A DNA stretch of 64,000 bases from contig CM027383.1 of the NCBI GenBank assembly GCA_015680905.1, positions 35,586,501 through 35,650,500 on the forward strand, read 5' to 3'. Origin of the DNA: Coptis chinensis (taxonomy: Eukaryota > Streptophyta > Magnoliopsida > Ranunculales > Ranunculaceae). Below are positions 10,100 through 20,627 of the stretch, piece by piece (the first letter of the stretch is position 1; each line of letters begins with the position of its first letter). The translations under genes and the position numbers were made by a program. The notes under the pieces were generated by a model. It had not been told where the DNA came from. It did not search any database and saw only the letters and a program-made list of their open reading frames with translations.

Positions 10100-11633
10100 T
10101 GATAAGAGCCCAAAACTGTAGTTTTAACCCTGTAACAGTCATACTATTAGACCAATTATGTGAGTAATAATTAAGAGTTAACACTGATTACATGTTTTAT
10201 GCATTTCGTGTTTTCAAGTCCATTATGTGCAGAAATGTGCCACTTTAGCAAGATAAAGGAGCAAAGGTCGGTTACTAAGGTGTTCCGTGATTAAAGGCCA
10301 AGATTCAAGAAGACAAAGCCTTTCTAAAGCCCGGTCAAAAGCTGAAAAGTCGACGCGGGCAGAAATAGCACACAAAGTCAGCAGAACTTTCGAAGGCCAT
10401 ATCTTTGGACTCAGAGCTTGGAATGGGGCCTACCTTATGTCAAAACGACCGGCTCGGAAAGAGATTTACAATGTTCTAAGCCTTGATCCAATCAGAGGAG
10501 CAGAAGTGGACGAAAAGTCTGTTGAAGCCAACTGCAGCTGAATAGGCCTTTTTGGACTGAAAGAATTGGGTTTTGGGCCTGATTCTCTGGCCCAAAACAT
10601 GGCTCCAAGCCCATGCACGATTTTGGATCTGAAAGTATAAAAACCAAAGCTTAGCTCTTTGTTAATGGTAGATTTTTTAGTAGAGAATAGTAGATAGAAG
10701 GTTAGAAAAGAAAAGTAGCTTAAAATAGAAAGTAGCCATTAGAATAGCTTCTAGATCTAGATTTAATTGTTTTTAATTAAGTTTAGTTTCAAATCCAATT
10801 CTTGTTTTAGATTAACTCTTAGAATCATTGTTCTTAATTAGTTTGATAAATAAAATAGCTAGTTTGTAAATTTCGATTCTTGTCATTTACATTGTGTTAG
10901 ATCTGATTTCATTTAGTACTTGTTATTCAATTCTTAGTTATTAATTCGATTTTAATTATTGTTTAATTTAGATTAGTAAATTTCAATTCTTTATATCATG
11001 TTTAGTTTTAATTTAATCGGAAATGATTGCGTAATGATTCTCGGCTAAACCTCCATTAGAGGGGGTTGAGAAGCCTTGATGAAAGCTTGATTCCAATTAT
11101 CGTAGAGTCGTCGTAATTTCCTTTCCACTCTAGAAATGATTAGTTCACCATGAGAATGGATTTAATCGTTCACATGCTAGTTATGAATTGGTATGAATGC
11201 CATGTGTAATTAGGGATTAGGAAGAACCAATTGTTCTGTGAAGCAGTTCAATTCTGATTACGACGATTCGTCGTTAATAGGATTAAATTGAGTTTAGGTG
11301 GAATCAATTCCCCTCTAACTCCTTATAATCGAATCAACGTAGTATTCCCATAGTTATTTTGATAACCGACTAGTTGCATTTTGTGGGTAGTTGCATCGTA
11401 GTCTAGTTGCCACTTCGTAAATCTCTCATTAGACTTATAGTAGAGTAATTAGACTAGAAAACACAGCATGCGGAAGGACTAGGAGTGGAACGAATCATCT
11501 ACTCCACTATATCTCATAGGATTGAAAGTAGAATCTTTGATAAAATATAGGCACATAAATTAGTTTTGGTTTACTTACGTTTTGAGTTCATCGTTCGTTT
11601 CGTAGGTAAACTATTTCATTTTATCTTTTATCA
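10100..11633 (+). repeat. 5' LTR of element B
   Basis: It begins TGATAAGAGCCC and ends ...TCTTTTATCA, 1,534 bp. It is nearly identical to 20628-22170 over long stretches (for example about 10620-11090). Differences concentrate around 10330-10410 and 11230-11300. Confidence 0.95.
10636..10643 (+). promoter_or_regulatory. TATA box of the 5' LTR (element B)
   Basis: TATAAAAA lies downstream of the palindromic-looking GGCCCAAAAC blocks of U3. The same box is at 21166-21173 in the 3' LTR. It is the likely promoter of the genomic RNA. Confidence 0.7.
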
Positions 11634-11635
11634 AA

Positions 11636-11653
11636 TGGCCCCGCTGCCATCTT
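11636..11653 (+). other. Primer-binding site (element B)
   Basis: TGGCCCCGCTGCCATC begins two bases after the LTR. It resembles the tRNA-Asp-type site of element A (TGGCGCCGCTACCATC) but has C in place of G at position 5. Confidence 0.75.
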
Positions 11654-12285
11654 AGTTTCACTTTCGCATTGTTTTCGTAGTGTAAGTACTTTTCTTAAAG
11701 TCCCATTTTCACCCACCCACCCTTGTTTGATTCATATACCGTGGTTTTCCGATTCAGCGTTGAAAAGTTCGGACAAAAATACACCGAAGCCCGACATCGC
11801 TATATAAGGAGCGCTGCTACTCTATAGCTGGAACACGAAGCGACCACCTAAAAACAACTGTAATTTGAAAATTACACGGAGCGCGATCGCCACATGATGA
11901 GAGAGCACCCCAGCCGCCTTTGCTAATTTTTCCGAATTCTACGTTTTGATTCGAACTTTGATTTTTCAAGTTTTTCAGTGTTCTAACTTGTTATATACAC
12001 CTAACACGCCAGAAAACAAGACGCTATTCATAAGCGAAGCAAGGGCCGCGATCGGTATTCCTTTCTTCCACACCTCGCACCTCATGTTAGAGGTTTATAC
12101 TAGTATATCGAAATTGTTTGGAGTGTTGATGTGTTTAGCTAAGTTTGGTTTTAGCCTTGTATGAGATTAAGGTCCGGCGAACAAAACACCGAGCGTAATT
12201 ACACAACAACGTCAACAAACAAGTCTATCTAGTATACCACCCACTACACCTCTAGCTACTATTTCACACACATCACCCCGACACA
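11654..12285 (+). other. Leader between PBS and gag (element B)
   Basis: No gene is seen in this 630-bp untranslated leader. It holds a TATATAAGG at 11801-11809, which could be a second promoter, and a block around 12020-12060 (CAAGACGCTATTCATAAGC) that matches the leader of element A near 25500. Confidence 0.55.
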
Positions 12286-14140
12286 ATGCCCGGAAGAAGA
12301 GACTCCTCTCTCGACTTCTACAAAGCTTTGAGTGATAGCCCCAAATCTTGCATCGTTCTAGCGGACCCGATGGGGATTTCGAATCCCCAAATATTTTAAT
12401 TTGTTACCCGTTTTTCATGGATTAGACCATGAAAAACCTTATCGGCACATCGTGGATTGAACAAGTCCTAACAACATTCCACCATCCTACGGTTGGTGCG
12501 GAACAAATTAAACTCGGGTATTCCCTTTCACCTTAGCCGATAAAGGCGGCATCTTGGTTAACCGCCCAAACGCCTAATTACGTGGACTCGTGGGCTAAAC
12601 TTGTTCACCGTTTATGGAACATTTTTACCCACCCCTAAAGACGGATGAGATGCTTTCCAAGATTCATTTCTTTCGACAAAATCCTCATGAAATATTTTCA
12701 GAGGCTTGGAATCGTTTCACCGATCTCCTTATAGAGTGTCCACATCATAACTTAGCGAAAGACACGTTAGTTTGTGCTTTTTTCAAAGGACTTCTACACC
12801 ACCATAAAGAAGTCCTAGACATAATGAATGGGGGTATTTTCTTAAGCAAAGGAGCCTCGGAGGCTTATAAATTTTTAGAGGATCAAACTAAGCGAAATAA
12901 CAACTGGGGGGGTAGTGATGACATCCACCGCTCCGCTAGTTCATCAAATACAGTTAAGGCCGCCGGTATGTTTGAAATTAAACACGATTCTGAGCTTAAA
13001 ACTCTAATCGAATCACTCACTAAAAAGGTAGAGGCCATTTCTGTTCAACAAAAGCCTATCCCCGTTATGAACGTAAATTCAAATCCATGTAGTTTCTGTT
13101 GGAGCCCTGAGCATCCCAACTCCCACTGTCCTATAGCCTATGAACAGGCTTGTTCCATTAATAGTGAACCTAACGCCCCTTGGAGACAAAATCCCAACTT
13201 CGGTTGGAGAAATAACCAACACGTCACACCTCTAGGGTACAATAATCAATATGTTAGGCCAACACACAGTTTTAACCAAGCTCCACCACGACAAGGACAG
13301 GGTCAGGGTAATTTTAATAATTATAACAACCAAGCGCAACCTCGACAAGGTCAAGCACAAAGTCAATGTAGTTATAATAATTATAATGCTAATAGAGGTA
13401 TCGTTCCGGTAAATAATAACTATCAAAATCCACCCATAAATAATTCACGTGAAATAGTTCCAGTCACACCACCCGTGACTACTACACCCACACAACCGGA
13501 TCGTCTTGACACCTTCATACAAGTAAACCAAAAACTTTTCCAAACCATGGCTCAATCTAACCAACAACTTCTACAATCCGTTAATAATTTAACCCAACAA
13601 TTGGCTCAAGATAAAGCCCAACCCAAAGGTGTGTTTCCAAGTCACGAAATACCTAATCCTAAAACAACAAATACAGCCTTTGAGGTAACCAATAATACTA
13701 GTAATGAATATGAAAATGTAAGTGAGCTAAAGGCCATCACCACTCTCCGTTCTCGCAGAGTGGTTGATAACAAAGTAATTACGCCTATAGTTACCCCACC
13801 AGTCGCCCCTACACCTGCTATTTTACTAGATACTGAAATAGAAACTGAAGAGCCTACCACTGTAGAGGTACCAGTTACAACACAACCTAAGAAACAGAAA
13901 GACACGGTTAAACATCCAGGTGATACCATTGCTAAATATAGACAGAAACTACCGTTTCCACAAAAATTAGCCGTGTTAACTAGGGATACTAATTATGAGG
14001 AGATTAGGGACGTTTTCAAGAATCTAACTATAAACCTTCCCTTCCTCGAAGCTATTAAAAAGCTACCACACCATGCTAAGTTTCTTAAGGAATTGTGTAC
14101 TACTAGGCGTAAGACCAATATACCAAAAGATGCCTTTTAA
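12286..14140 (+). pseudogene. gag of element B (N-terminus frameshifted)
   Basis: The natural start is ATG at 12286 (MPGRRDSSLDFYKALSDS), as in element A's gag. Small indels between about 12370 and 12610 break the frame. From 12614 it is open for 508 codons: the capsid part (FFRQNPHEIF, LLIECPHHNL, FFKGLLHHHKEVLDIMNGG), a CCHC knuckle (C-x2-C-x4-H-x4-C near codon 160), a long Q/N/P-rich linker, then a conserved block (NLTINLPFLEAIKKLPHHAKF) leading to protease. Gag forms the virus-like particle in the cytoplasm and binds RNA. The open part stops at 14140, just before the place where protease follows in related elements. Confidence 0.85.
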
Positions 14141-14680
14141 CGTAACAATTCCCAACTCTATCCAACATAATGGAATTGTTAAGTACAAGGACCTCGGTCG
14201 TCCTATCGCATACAATGCACCTTAGGAGATTCTTATACCACGACCGCGTTATTAGACTTGGGGGTTAGTGTTAACTTACTCCCGTTTTATTTGTATAGAC
14301 AAATAGGTCTAGACGAGATGCAACCCACTAAAATGACGTTGCAATTAGTTGATCGGTCTATTAAGTATCCTAAGGGTGTCGCCGAAAATGTTCCGTAAAA
14401 TTTAGGATTTTTACTATCCGGCTGATTTTGTCATCCTCGATACAGAAGTCGTTAACGACTCTGTCCCGATCATCTTAGGGCGTCCTTTTCTGGCAACTGC
14501 CAATGCGCTCATTAATTGCCGCGATGGTTCAATGTCCATGTCTTTTGGCCATCTTGTTTGTTGAAGTCAATGTTTTTAAAACAAAGACACACGCTTACCC
14601 GATTAGCCTATGGATGGAGAGGTTAGCATGATCGAGAGCTTTGCTCGAGATTATTTCAACAACACGTTCCCGATAATCAT
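14141..14680 (+). pseudogene. Protease remnant of element B
   Basis: TTALLDLGVSVNLLP carries the aspartic protease motif; the lineage uses DLG where most retroelements have DTG or DSG. QLVDRSIKYPKGV follows. Several frameshifts after this leave fragments that can still be matched to 22940-23500 of element A. Not functional as it stands. Confidence 0.75.
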
Positions 14681-15400
14681 ATGCCCAAATTTCTTTCCTT
14701 TGGAAGTTCAGACTCCAACATTTCCATCCCTACACTAGTCGATACACATATTACGGATGAGGATGAGATAGATGACTTTCTCAAAGATGTAGAGGACTAT
14801 CATAGTAACGAGGATATGACCAATCTAGATGAGCAATTCGATGAGTTTCTTAGAGCAGGTGATAATTCACCCTATCAAGAACTACTTTCCACAACATCCA
14901 CCTCGACTTCCCTCCTTCCACCCTTTCAAAGGAATCTCGAGTTTGCACTCGATCCTTTTGTTTCTTCTGTGTTTCATAAGTTTTTAAATCCACCTAGTAA
15001 ACAAATACTTCAGAAGACAAAAGCGTTTGACACCTTCATTTTCAGACTGGAGACAGTCCCTACCTACACTATGAATGAGTTTTGTGCTAAACCCATATCC
15101 TCATTTTTTCCATGCTTTCCTTCTATAACTTACCCATATCCACCATATTCTCCACAACCATTCACTCTTCCACACTTATTCACTAGGACACCCTCTCGTT
15201 CAAAAATGAAAAAGAAGGTGCATGCTAGGTTAAGTAATAGGGTTATCCGACTTCGCTTTCATTTTACTAGGTTGTGTCATAGGAAATCTTGGTGCTTGAT
15301 TGTGTTTGGATATGTTTTCTGTGATATTTATTTATGGAATGATCCACAACTATTTCGATTGTTGATATATGATAAACTGCATGTTCATATATATGTTTAG
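14681..15400 (+). CDS. 239-codon ORF that takes the place of RT, RNase H and integrase
   Basis: The first part (MPKFLSFGSSDSN...) corresponds to the linker after protease in element A (YKFLSFGRSDF near 23000). From about residue 25 the protein is not recognised: an acidic stretch (TDEDEIDDFLKDVEDY), a serine/threonine-rich part, a proline/aromatic stretch (YPYPPYSPQPF near residue 155), a basic stretch (RTPSRSKMKKKVHARL), and a hydrophobic C-terminus (CLIVFGYVFCDIYLW) that could be a membrane segment. The DNA after the stop rejoins the family's post-pol spacer. It is either a remnant of a replaced segment or a real product of a non-autonomous element. Confidence 0.55.
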   Translation: MPKFLSFGSSDSNISIPTLVDTHITDEDEIDDFLKDVEDYHSNEDMTNLDEQFDEFLRAGDNSPYQELLSTTSTSTSLLPPFQRNLEFALDPFVSSVFHKFLNPPSKQILQKTKAFDTFIFRLETVPTYTMNEFCAKPISSFFPCFPSITYPYPPYSPQPFTLPHLFTRTPSRSKMKKKVHARLSNRVIRLRFHFTRLCHRKSWCLIVFGYVFCDIYLWNDPQLFRLLIYDKLHVHIYV

Positions 15401-16400
15401 ATAAAGTCTCGAGTATCTGACAATAAACGACTCAACTTTTGTGTTTGGTGCATTTCCTTTCATTTCCATATATTTGTGAGTACACCATTAAGGTAACCGG
15501 GCCCTCCCTACGGAGTGTGTGGCTGTAAGTACCGGATCCTAAGTCCACGTTTAACATAATTCACGTTTTCCACTCTTGCATATTTTTCTCAGATTTTTTA
15601 GTCATGTTTCTCTACGGGGTGAATTATGTCTTTCTTGCTCATTGTTTTTCCTTATAAAAGTAAAAAATATTAAATAATAAGCATAGTAAACTAGGAAGTC
15701 TCGGGAATCTGACTTTAAAAGACCCACTGCTAAAAACAAATTTTCTAAGCTTTGTTGTAAAAAAATTTGTTTGGGGGTGGGGTGTTCGTGTTTTCGTCCT
15801 AAAATGTTTAATGTCCCATTAGAATTGCTTAGGCCGTTTAATTGTATTCGATTCGGGTTGACATAATCTATGAATTTAGAGTTCATCGTTAAGCATAACG
15901 TCACGTCATGCGACTTCTTCGGTATGCTTCCACTATCTTATATGTCATCCACGGTTGGAATAGAGTGTTTTATGGATCATTGGATTGGATTGTAACGAAG
16001 CGGCAATTTTGATTTGAAGTTTCGCAAAAAAATCGAAAAATTCACAAATTTCGATTTGGGCTTGGGCCCAACCCGCGCCCTTACCTTCAACAGTCGCGTT
16101 CATCTTCTCAGAACCGCCATTAACGCCCACCAAAGCTTCCAAAAACCTAAAAAAAAAAATAAAAACAAAACCAAATTACCCACGCCCACAATCCAAGACC
16201 CAAACCAAATCGACTCCCACCGCGCCGCCCACAACCTCCACCAATTTACATCAACAAAAACCACCGAAAAATCAAAATAAAATAAAAAATTTTGGTGCTG
16301 CCGCGCCACCACACCACCACCACCATCGTTCTTTTTAGTGAGGTGTCCCTCATTGCTTCCCCCTACCTTCTACAAACCTCAAACCGTATTCAAACTTCCA
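15401..16400 (+). other. Spacer between the pol position and ORF A (element B)
   Basis: No gene is seen. The spacer matches 6830-7824 of element A and includes the GTAACCGGGCCCTCCC and GGTGAATTATG blocks that follow the integrase there, plus a PPT-like tract at 15766-15784. Confidence 0.65.
15766..15784 (+). other. PPT-like G-tract after the pol position (element B)
   Basis: TTTGTTTGGGGGTGGGGTG is the same tract as at 7464-7482 in element A. It lies 4.8 kb before the real PPT. Confidence 0.65.
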
Positions 16401-17067
16401 ATGGCTCAATAACGCCGAATTTTGCCGGAGCAAGCTTTTACTGGCGACCACTTCGCGCCGTTTTATGGTGACGAAATGATCAGTAGAGACTGGAATAGTT
16501 TGTGGTACTCGACTGAAGCCTATTACCACGAGGACTTAGTCCGACGGTTCTACAATACGAGGGAGTTGGAAGGGACTAGGATTTTTGTTGTGGTGGCGAA
16601 GAGGAGGATGGGGGAAACGAGAATGCCGAGGAGGATGGGGGAAACAAGAATGCCTCGGAGGATGAGGAGGATTTGACTTGTTTTGATGCGGATGCCCCGA
16701 GAGAGGTGTTTGGACGGGCCGAACGCATGGCCGTAATTCATCGTGGGCATCGCGTTAAACCAACACCATCTGCGAAGACCTCTCGGACTCGACAGGCAAC
16801 TATCCATCATAACCGAGATCCGTTACCCGGAGAGGATGAGAGGTGGGAATCGATGAGGGCCTAGAAGCTTCCGCTCAGCCGGTTCGGACCGACATGGTCG
16901 CACGATTCTCACCTCACGGGGACTCTCCTTCTAAGGACACACCATCGAGGCACGAGCGTCGTCGCCGAAGGACGAATGGTGCTGGCCCATCGGGAGCTCA
17001 GGAGCCATCTCCTGAGTGTGTGCCCTCCGCTACCAGTACAGGAGTGATTAGGGATAGTATCGTTTGA
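16401..17067 (+). pseudogene. ORF A of element B, with internal deletion
   Basis: The ATG at 16401 gives M-A-Q followed at once by TAA, where element A has a sense codon. The frame then stays open (FAPFYGDEMISRDW, LWYSTEAYYHEDLV, GTRIFVVVAKRR). Relative to element A about 150 central residues are missing; at the junction is a tandem duplication reading RMGETRMPR twice (about 16609-16665). The C-terminal part follows: DADAPREVFGRAERM, then a basic tail RHERRRRRTNGAGPSGAQ that stops at 17067. The two halves are in different frames. It is a deletion derivative of a plant-transposon-protein-like ORF. Confidence 0.65.
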
Positions 17068-17535
17068 TATTCTATTTTTATTTGTAGTTTCATTATTGTC
17101 ATTTATTTTCATGTAAGTTTTATTTCCGTAATTTGAATTTTGTAGTGAAATGCACTTCGAATGAAAATTTTAATATAATGAGGTTATTTTCATTATGCGT
17201 GGTTGTTTAATATTGATCCCACCTTCCCAAATTGTTTGGGGGTGGTTTTATCTATTCCAGCATGATTTTTAGATGACCCTCGTCTTAGAATTTATTGCGG
17301 AGTCAAGGTGAAAATATGGCCGTTTAGGCATATCTATGAATAAGTATCATGGTAGGATGAAATATCGATTAAATAGGTAGATTCTATCATAAATTCAACC
17401 TAAAAGATACTAAGTTTGTTTTAGAATCAAGAAAATGAGTTGTTTCTGTTTTCGGGTTTGGAAATTTTGGTATTTTCGGAAACTGCCGTAAAAACCTTTT
17501 GGCAACTTCCCGACCCGTTTTAGCAACTTAAAACC
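17068..17535 (+). other. Spacer between ORF A and ORF B (element B)
   Basis: No gene is seen. It contains a PPT-like tract at 17232 and, further on, a block with GGAAATTTTGG and CAACTTCCCGACCCG shared with element A (5230-5300). Confidence 0.6.
17232..17252 (+). other. PPT-like G-tract after ORF A (element B)
   Basis: TTGTTTGGGGGTGGTTTTAT is the same sequence as the true PPT at 20612 apart from the bases that follow. It lies 165 bp after the ORF A stop. Confidence 0.65.
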
Positions 17536-17543
17536 TATATAAA
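17536..17543 (+). promoter_or_regulatory. Internal TATA box upstream of ORF B (element B)
   Basis: TATATAAA is followed 25-45 bp downstream by a pyrimidine/A-rich stretch (CACTCACAACTCACAC) that looks like a transcription start region. The ORF B start codon is 342 bp from the box. Confidence 0.65.
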
Positions 17544-17877
17544 CTTCATACATTCTACACTCACAACTCACACTACACCTAACCTCCATCACTCACCGTT
17601 CACTCCCACGAATCCCACGTTTCGTCTCATTTTCCGAAGTTTCAAGAACTCCGGCGCTTTCGCCCTCAGCTTCCTCTTCGCTTTTCACTCTGCAATTTTT
17701 TCAGTTTTTTTTGTCAGAGCGCACTCGTGCCCAAGGTGAGCGCGACCCGCGCTCAAACACTGGAATTCCAAAACTTCAGAGCGCACTTGCGCCCTGACTT
17801 CCGTGGACCTGAAAAATTCCAGTTTTCTGCGGGTAGTTTCCGGATCATTCGCAGCTATTCCAGAGCGTAATTTTGAG

Positions 17878-18810
17878 ATGACATCTCTAACATTGATACC
17901 GGAACAGTCTTTCGAAGATTTGTTCCAAAGCACTACTTATGGTGCTTGGTTTCGCGAGGCGATCACATACATTGGCTGGGAGCCACTTATGGTAAGACCT
18001 GATGCACTTTATTCTCCAACACTAGCATCTTATTTTTATGATAACTGCATATTCTTTGAAAGACCAGATGGAGAACACTCCATCAACATTGATAATGAAC
18101 CAATGGAAATTACCAGGTTTTTGCTAGCATTTGTTCTTGGACTTGCTATGCCCGTTGAAATACAAGACCCATGGTGTTATTGGGTAGATAATATGTATGT
18201 CTACACTTATGAGTTTTTGCATGAGTCGTATGGGGCGGGCATTTTTCGTATCGAGGACCAAGGGGACTATAACGTCGCTTTTGGTAGCCTGTCCATGAAC
18301 ATAGGAACTGTTATGTTTTGGATCATGCTAAACATTTTAGGAGAATGGCATTTTTCTTCTGTGAATGATGCCACTTGCAGCGTTTTCCTTGCTTTAGCCA
18401 CGGGACGTATGTGTCATGACCTTCCCCGAACCTTGATGTCTAGTTTAGCTCGATCCCATAGCATGATGCATAAGTTCCTTCTTATGCCTGTTCTAGTTTC
18501 CCGAATTATGCTATGTTTCTTTCCTGTTTTTTGTACACGTTTAACGGATTGGATTACGGTCGACACTGTACGACCCACCAATAGTATTATTCGATCCTTC
18601 CGTGCAATGACTTGGCAATGGTGGAGGATACAACCTCATCAGGTTGCACCCTACACCCCGTCAGACCAAGTGGCTCTTAATAGGTTAGCAATAATAGATG
18701 ATAAATGGCGGGAAGCCTGGCAAATTATCATGGCATGGCAGGACGCAAAGGAACCTCACTTCTTTATGGAAGAAGAGGATGAGGAAGATGATGAGCAATA
18801 TGGGAGTTAA
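17878..18810 (+). CDS. ORF B of element B, plant-transposon-protein-like, intact
   Basis: I choose the ATG at 17878 (MTSLTLIPEQSFEDLF) because elements A and C start at the same place; an upstream in-frame ATG at 17803 lies in the GC-rich leader. The 310 residues contain PEQSFEDLF and GAWFREAITYIGW at the N-terminus, then GAGIFRIEDQGDYN, AFGSLSMNIGTVMFW (hydrophobic), TVRPTNSIIRSFR, QVAPYTPSD, IMAWQDAKEPHFF and an acidic tail (EEEDEEDDEQ). I compare it with the plant-transposon-protein family. It sits in the env position, behind its own TATA box, and is the only complete ORF B of the window. No signal peptide is evident, so an envelope role is unlikely. Confidence 0.8.
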   Translation: MTSLTLIPEQSFEDLFQSTTYGAWFREAITYIGWEPLMVRPDALYSPTLASYFYDNCIFFERPDGEHSINIDNEPMEITRFLLAFVLGLAMPVEIQDPWCYWVDNMYVYTYEFLHESYGAGIFRIEDQGDYNVAFGSLSMNIGTVMFWIMLNILGEWHFSSVNDATCSVFLALATGRMCHDLPRTLMSSLARSHSMMHKFLLMPVLVSRIMLCFFPVFCTRLTDWITVDTVRPTNSIIRSFRAMTWQWWRIQPHQVAPYTPSDQVALNRLAIIDDKWREAWQIIMAWQDAKEPHFFMEEEDEEDDEQYGS

Positions 18811-19029
18811 GGTAAGTTTTCATTCTAGTTAGTGTCTGCTTATGTCCCAAGCAATTTCATTCTTGTTAACCCCATAATGGGTAGAACTTCATTATAGAGT
18901 TCGTCGGTTTTTATTTCTTATATTAGTACGTTCTAACTTTGTTTTGCAGATGTTCCTGAATTTCACACGTTTCAATGGTATTTTTCCTACCCTTTTTATT
19001 TACAATACTTTGAGGACAAAGCATGCTTC

Positions 19030-19053
19030 TTGTTTGGTGGGGGGGGGGGGGGG
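19030..19053 (+). other. PPT-like G-tract after ORF B (element B)
   Basis: TTGTTTGGT is followed by a run of about 15 G. It lies 18 bp after TTTGAGGACAAAGCATGCTT, the same box that precedes the true PPT. Confidence 0.6.
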
Positions 19054-20472
19054 CATAGAAACACGTGTAATTAAGGCATCTGTTACGATATAGATATGTA
19101 TAATATGCATTTGTTTTCTAGTTAAAATTTCAAAAATTCAAAAATATAAATAAATAAGTTCATGCTATACACTTAGGAATATTGGTATTGTTTTCCTTCT
19201 CTATGCTCTTAACAATCTAGAAGTCTCACGTAGCTTTTGCATCAGAATAATTGTTAGAAACTTAGGTTAATATGTAGGTAATAATCTTTGCATCTATCTA
19301 TAAATATATTACATGAGTATCTATGATTGTTAGCAGTAAGTTTCTGAAATCTAGGCTAGAGTACTTATTCTACAAATCTTGTGAGAATATAGCCTAAAAG
19401 CCTTATATATGAAGCGAAACATTTGAGAAATGACACAAGGGAGAAGTAAAATCGGATAGAAAATCACACGTCCACTTGCTTGATCACTAAACCATATCCT
19501 AAGCGAGAATTTAGGCCCTCTTTGGATCGATATAGCCAGAAATTCAAACCTATGAATTATTTTCCGCTAGTAAGCCCCTCGAGCCTTTCTTTAGCCTTCC
19601 ATAAACCACAATTCCTTTACCCCTCATTACAAAACAAACAAAATAAAAATTCAACTTACCCAATCTAGAATAAGTCCGAGAATAGAATGAGTGAAGAAAG
19701 AAGAAGAGAAAACACGTGTAAACAAAAAAATTAGTTAGTTGCTTGAGAAAAGAAAAGAAGTTTCCATCCAAGGAAAAGAAAAAAAAAAAATAGAAATAAA
19801 TAAAAACTCCAAAAATAGAATAAAAGGGAGTCAAAATCCAAAGAAAAGAAAAAAAAAAAATATGGCTACGGATGGAAACAAAGTATAGAAGCAAAAAGAA
19901 AATAACAAGGTTTTCTCTAAGTTACATAATATGAAAACTCTATTATCTCAAACTTGTCCTTTTTGAATATCCATTTCTTTCCTTCTTAAACCATCTCCTA
20001 ATCCCCGCAACACCTAATAAAGACCTCTAGCTCAATTATGAATAGGTTAGTGTGATAGTAAGTGGCAGATGTGTTTGATCGACTCCGAACTTCCTTGTTG
20101 ACATTGAGATTGTAAGGTAAAGTGTGCCCACCGCACTTAATTGGAGTATGAGAACTTGAGTGGAAAAATCAGTGTTGTATCTTGACTATTATTGTGAGAA
20201 CCTACTTAAGGACGCTATTCCGAGTTTCAGAAATGAACCTGCTAGGCATTTCATAGTATTACTCATTGTATATATGTTTATTGTAGATGATTGATTATTA
20301 TGCATATATTAGCTTAGGTTTCGACTTGATTACTCTATATGCATTGCTAGTGAGAGGTATAGCTAATTTAGAGCATGAATACGGAGACAATAGTTTTATT
20401 TCTTAGTCGTTGTAGTATAGATGAAGTTTGTGAGTACCTTCATTGGAAAAATCTCACGAGGCTATAACTCGT

Positions 20473-20493
20473 CCACTAGGGAATTCCTAGTGG
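20473..20493. other. Conserved hairpin in the 3' noncoding region (element B copy)
   Basis: CCACTAGG, then GAATT, then CCTAGTGG: eight paired bases around a five-base loop. It is preceded by CTCACGAGGCTATAACTCGT and followed by TTTAAGGCCTTGTTGCA, both shared with elements A and C. Confidence 0.7.
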
Positions 20494-20611
20494 TTTAAGG
20501 CCTTGTTGCATATGGTCAATGCAATCGCACTCAGCGAAACGAGAGTAGATAGAACTCCATTTTTGGTCACTTATTCTAATTTCTCATATTTGCTTGAGGA
20601 CAAACAAAATG

Positions 20612-20627
20612 CTGTTTGGGGGTGGTT
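20612..20627 (+). other. Polypurine tract (element B)
   Basis: CTGTTTGGGGGTGGTT is adjacent to the 3' LTR start at 20628 and is preceded by GCTTGAGGACAAACAAAATG. Confidence 0.9.

Larger units (their letters stand above)
18811..20611 (+). other. Long 3' noncoding region of element B
   Basis: No gene is seen in this 1.8 kb. It is the counterpart of 2028-3817 and 47969-49800. It contains the shared GGCTATATCGATCC block (about 19526-19539, opposite strand to the copies in A and C, as expected), A-rich runs (19785-19860) and the hairpin at 20473. Confidence 0.7.

Noticed and set aside
10287..10541. 84-codon open frame present in both LTRs of element B
   Set aside because: It is repeated at 20816-21070 only because the LTRs are copies. 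It lies upstream of the TATA box and is absent from the LTRs of elements A and C.
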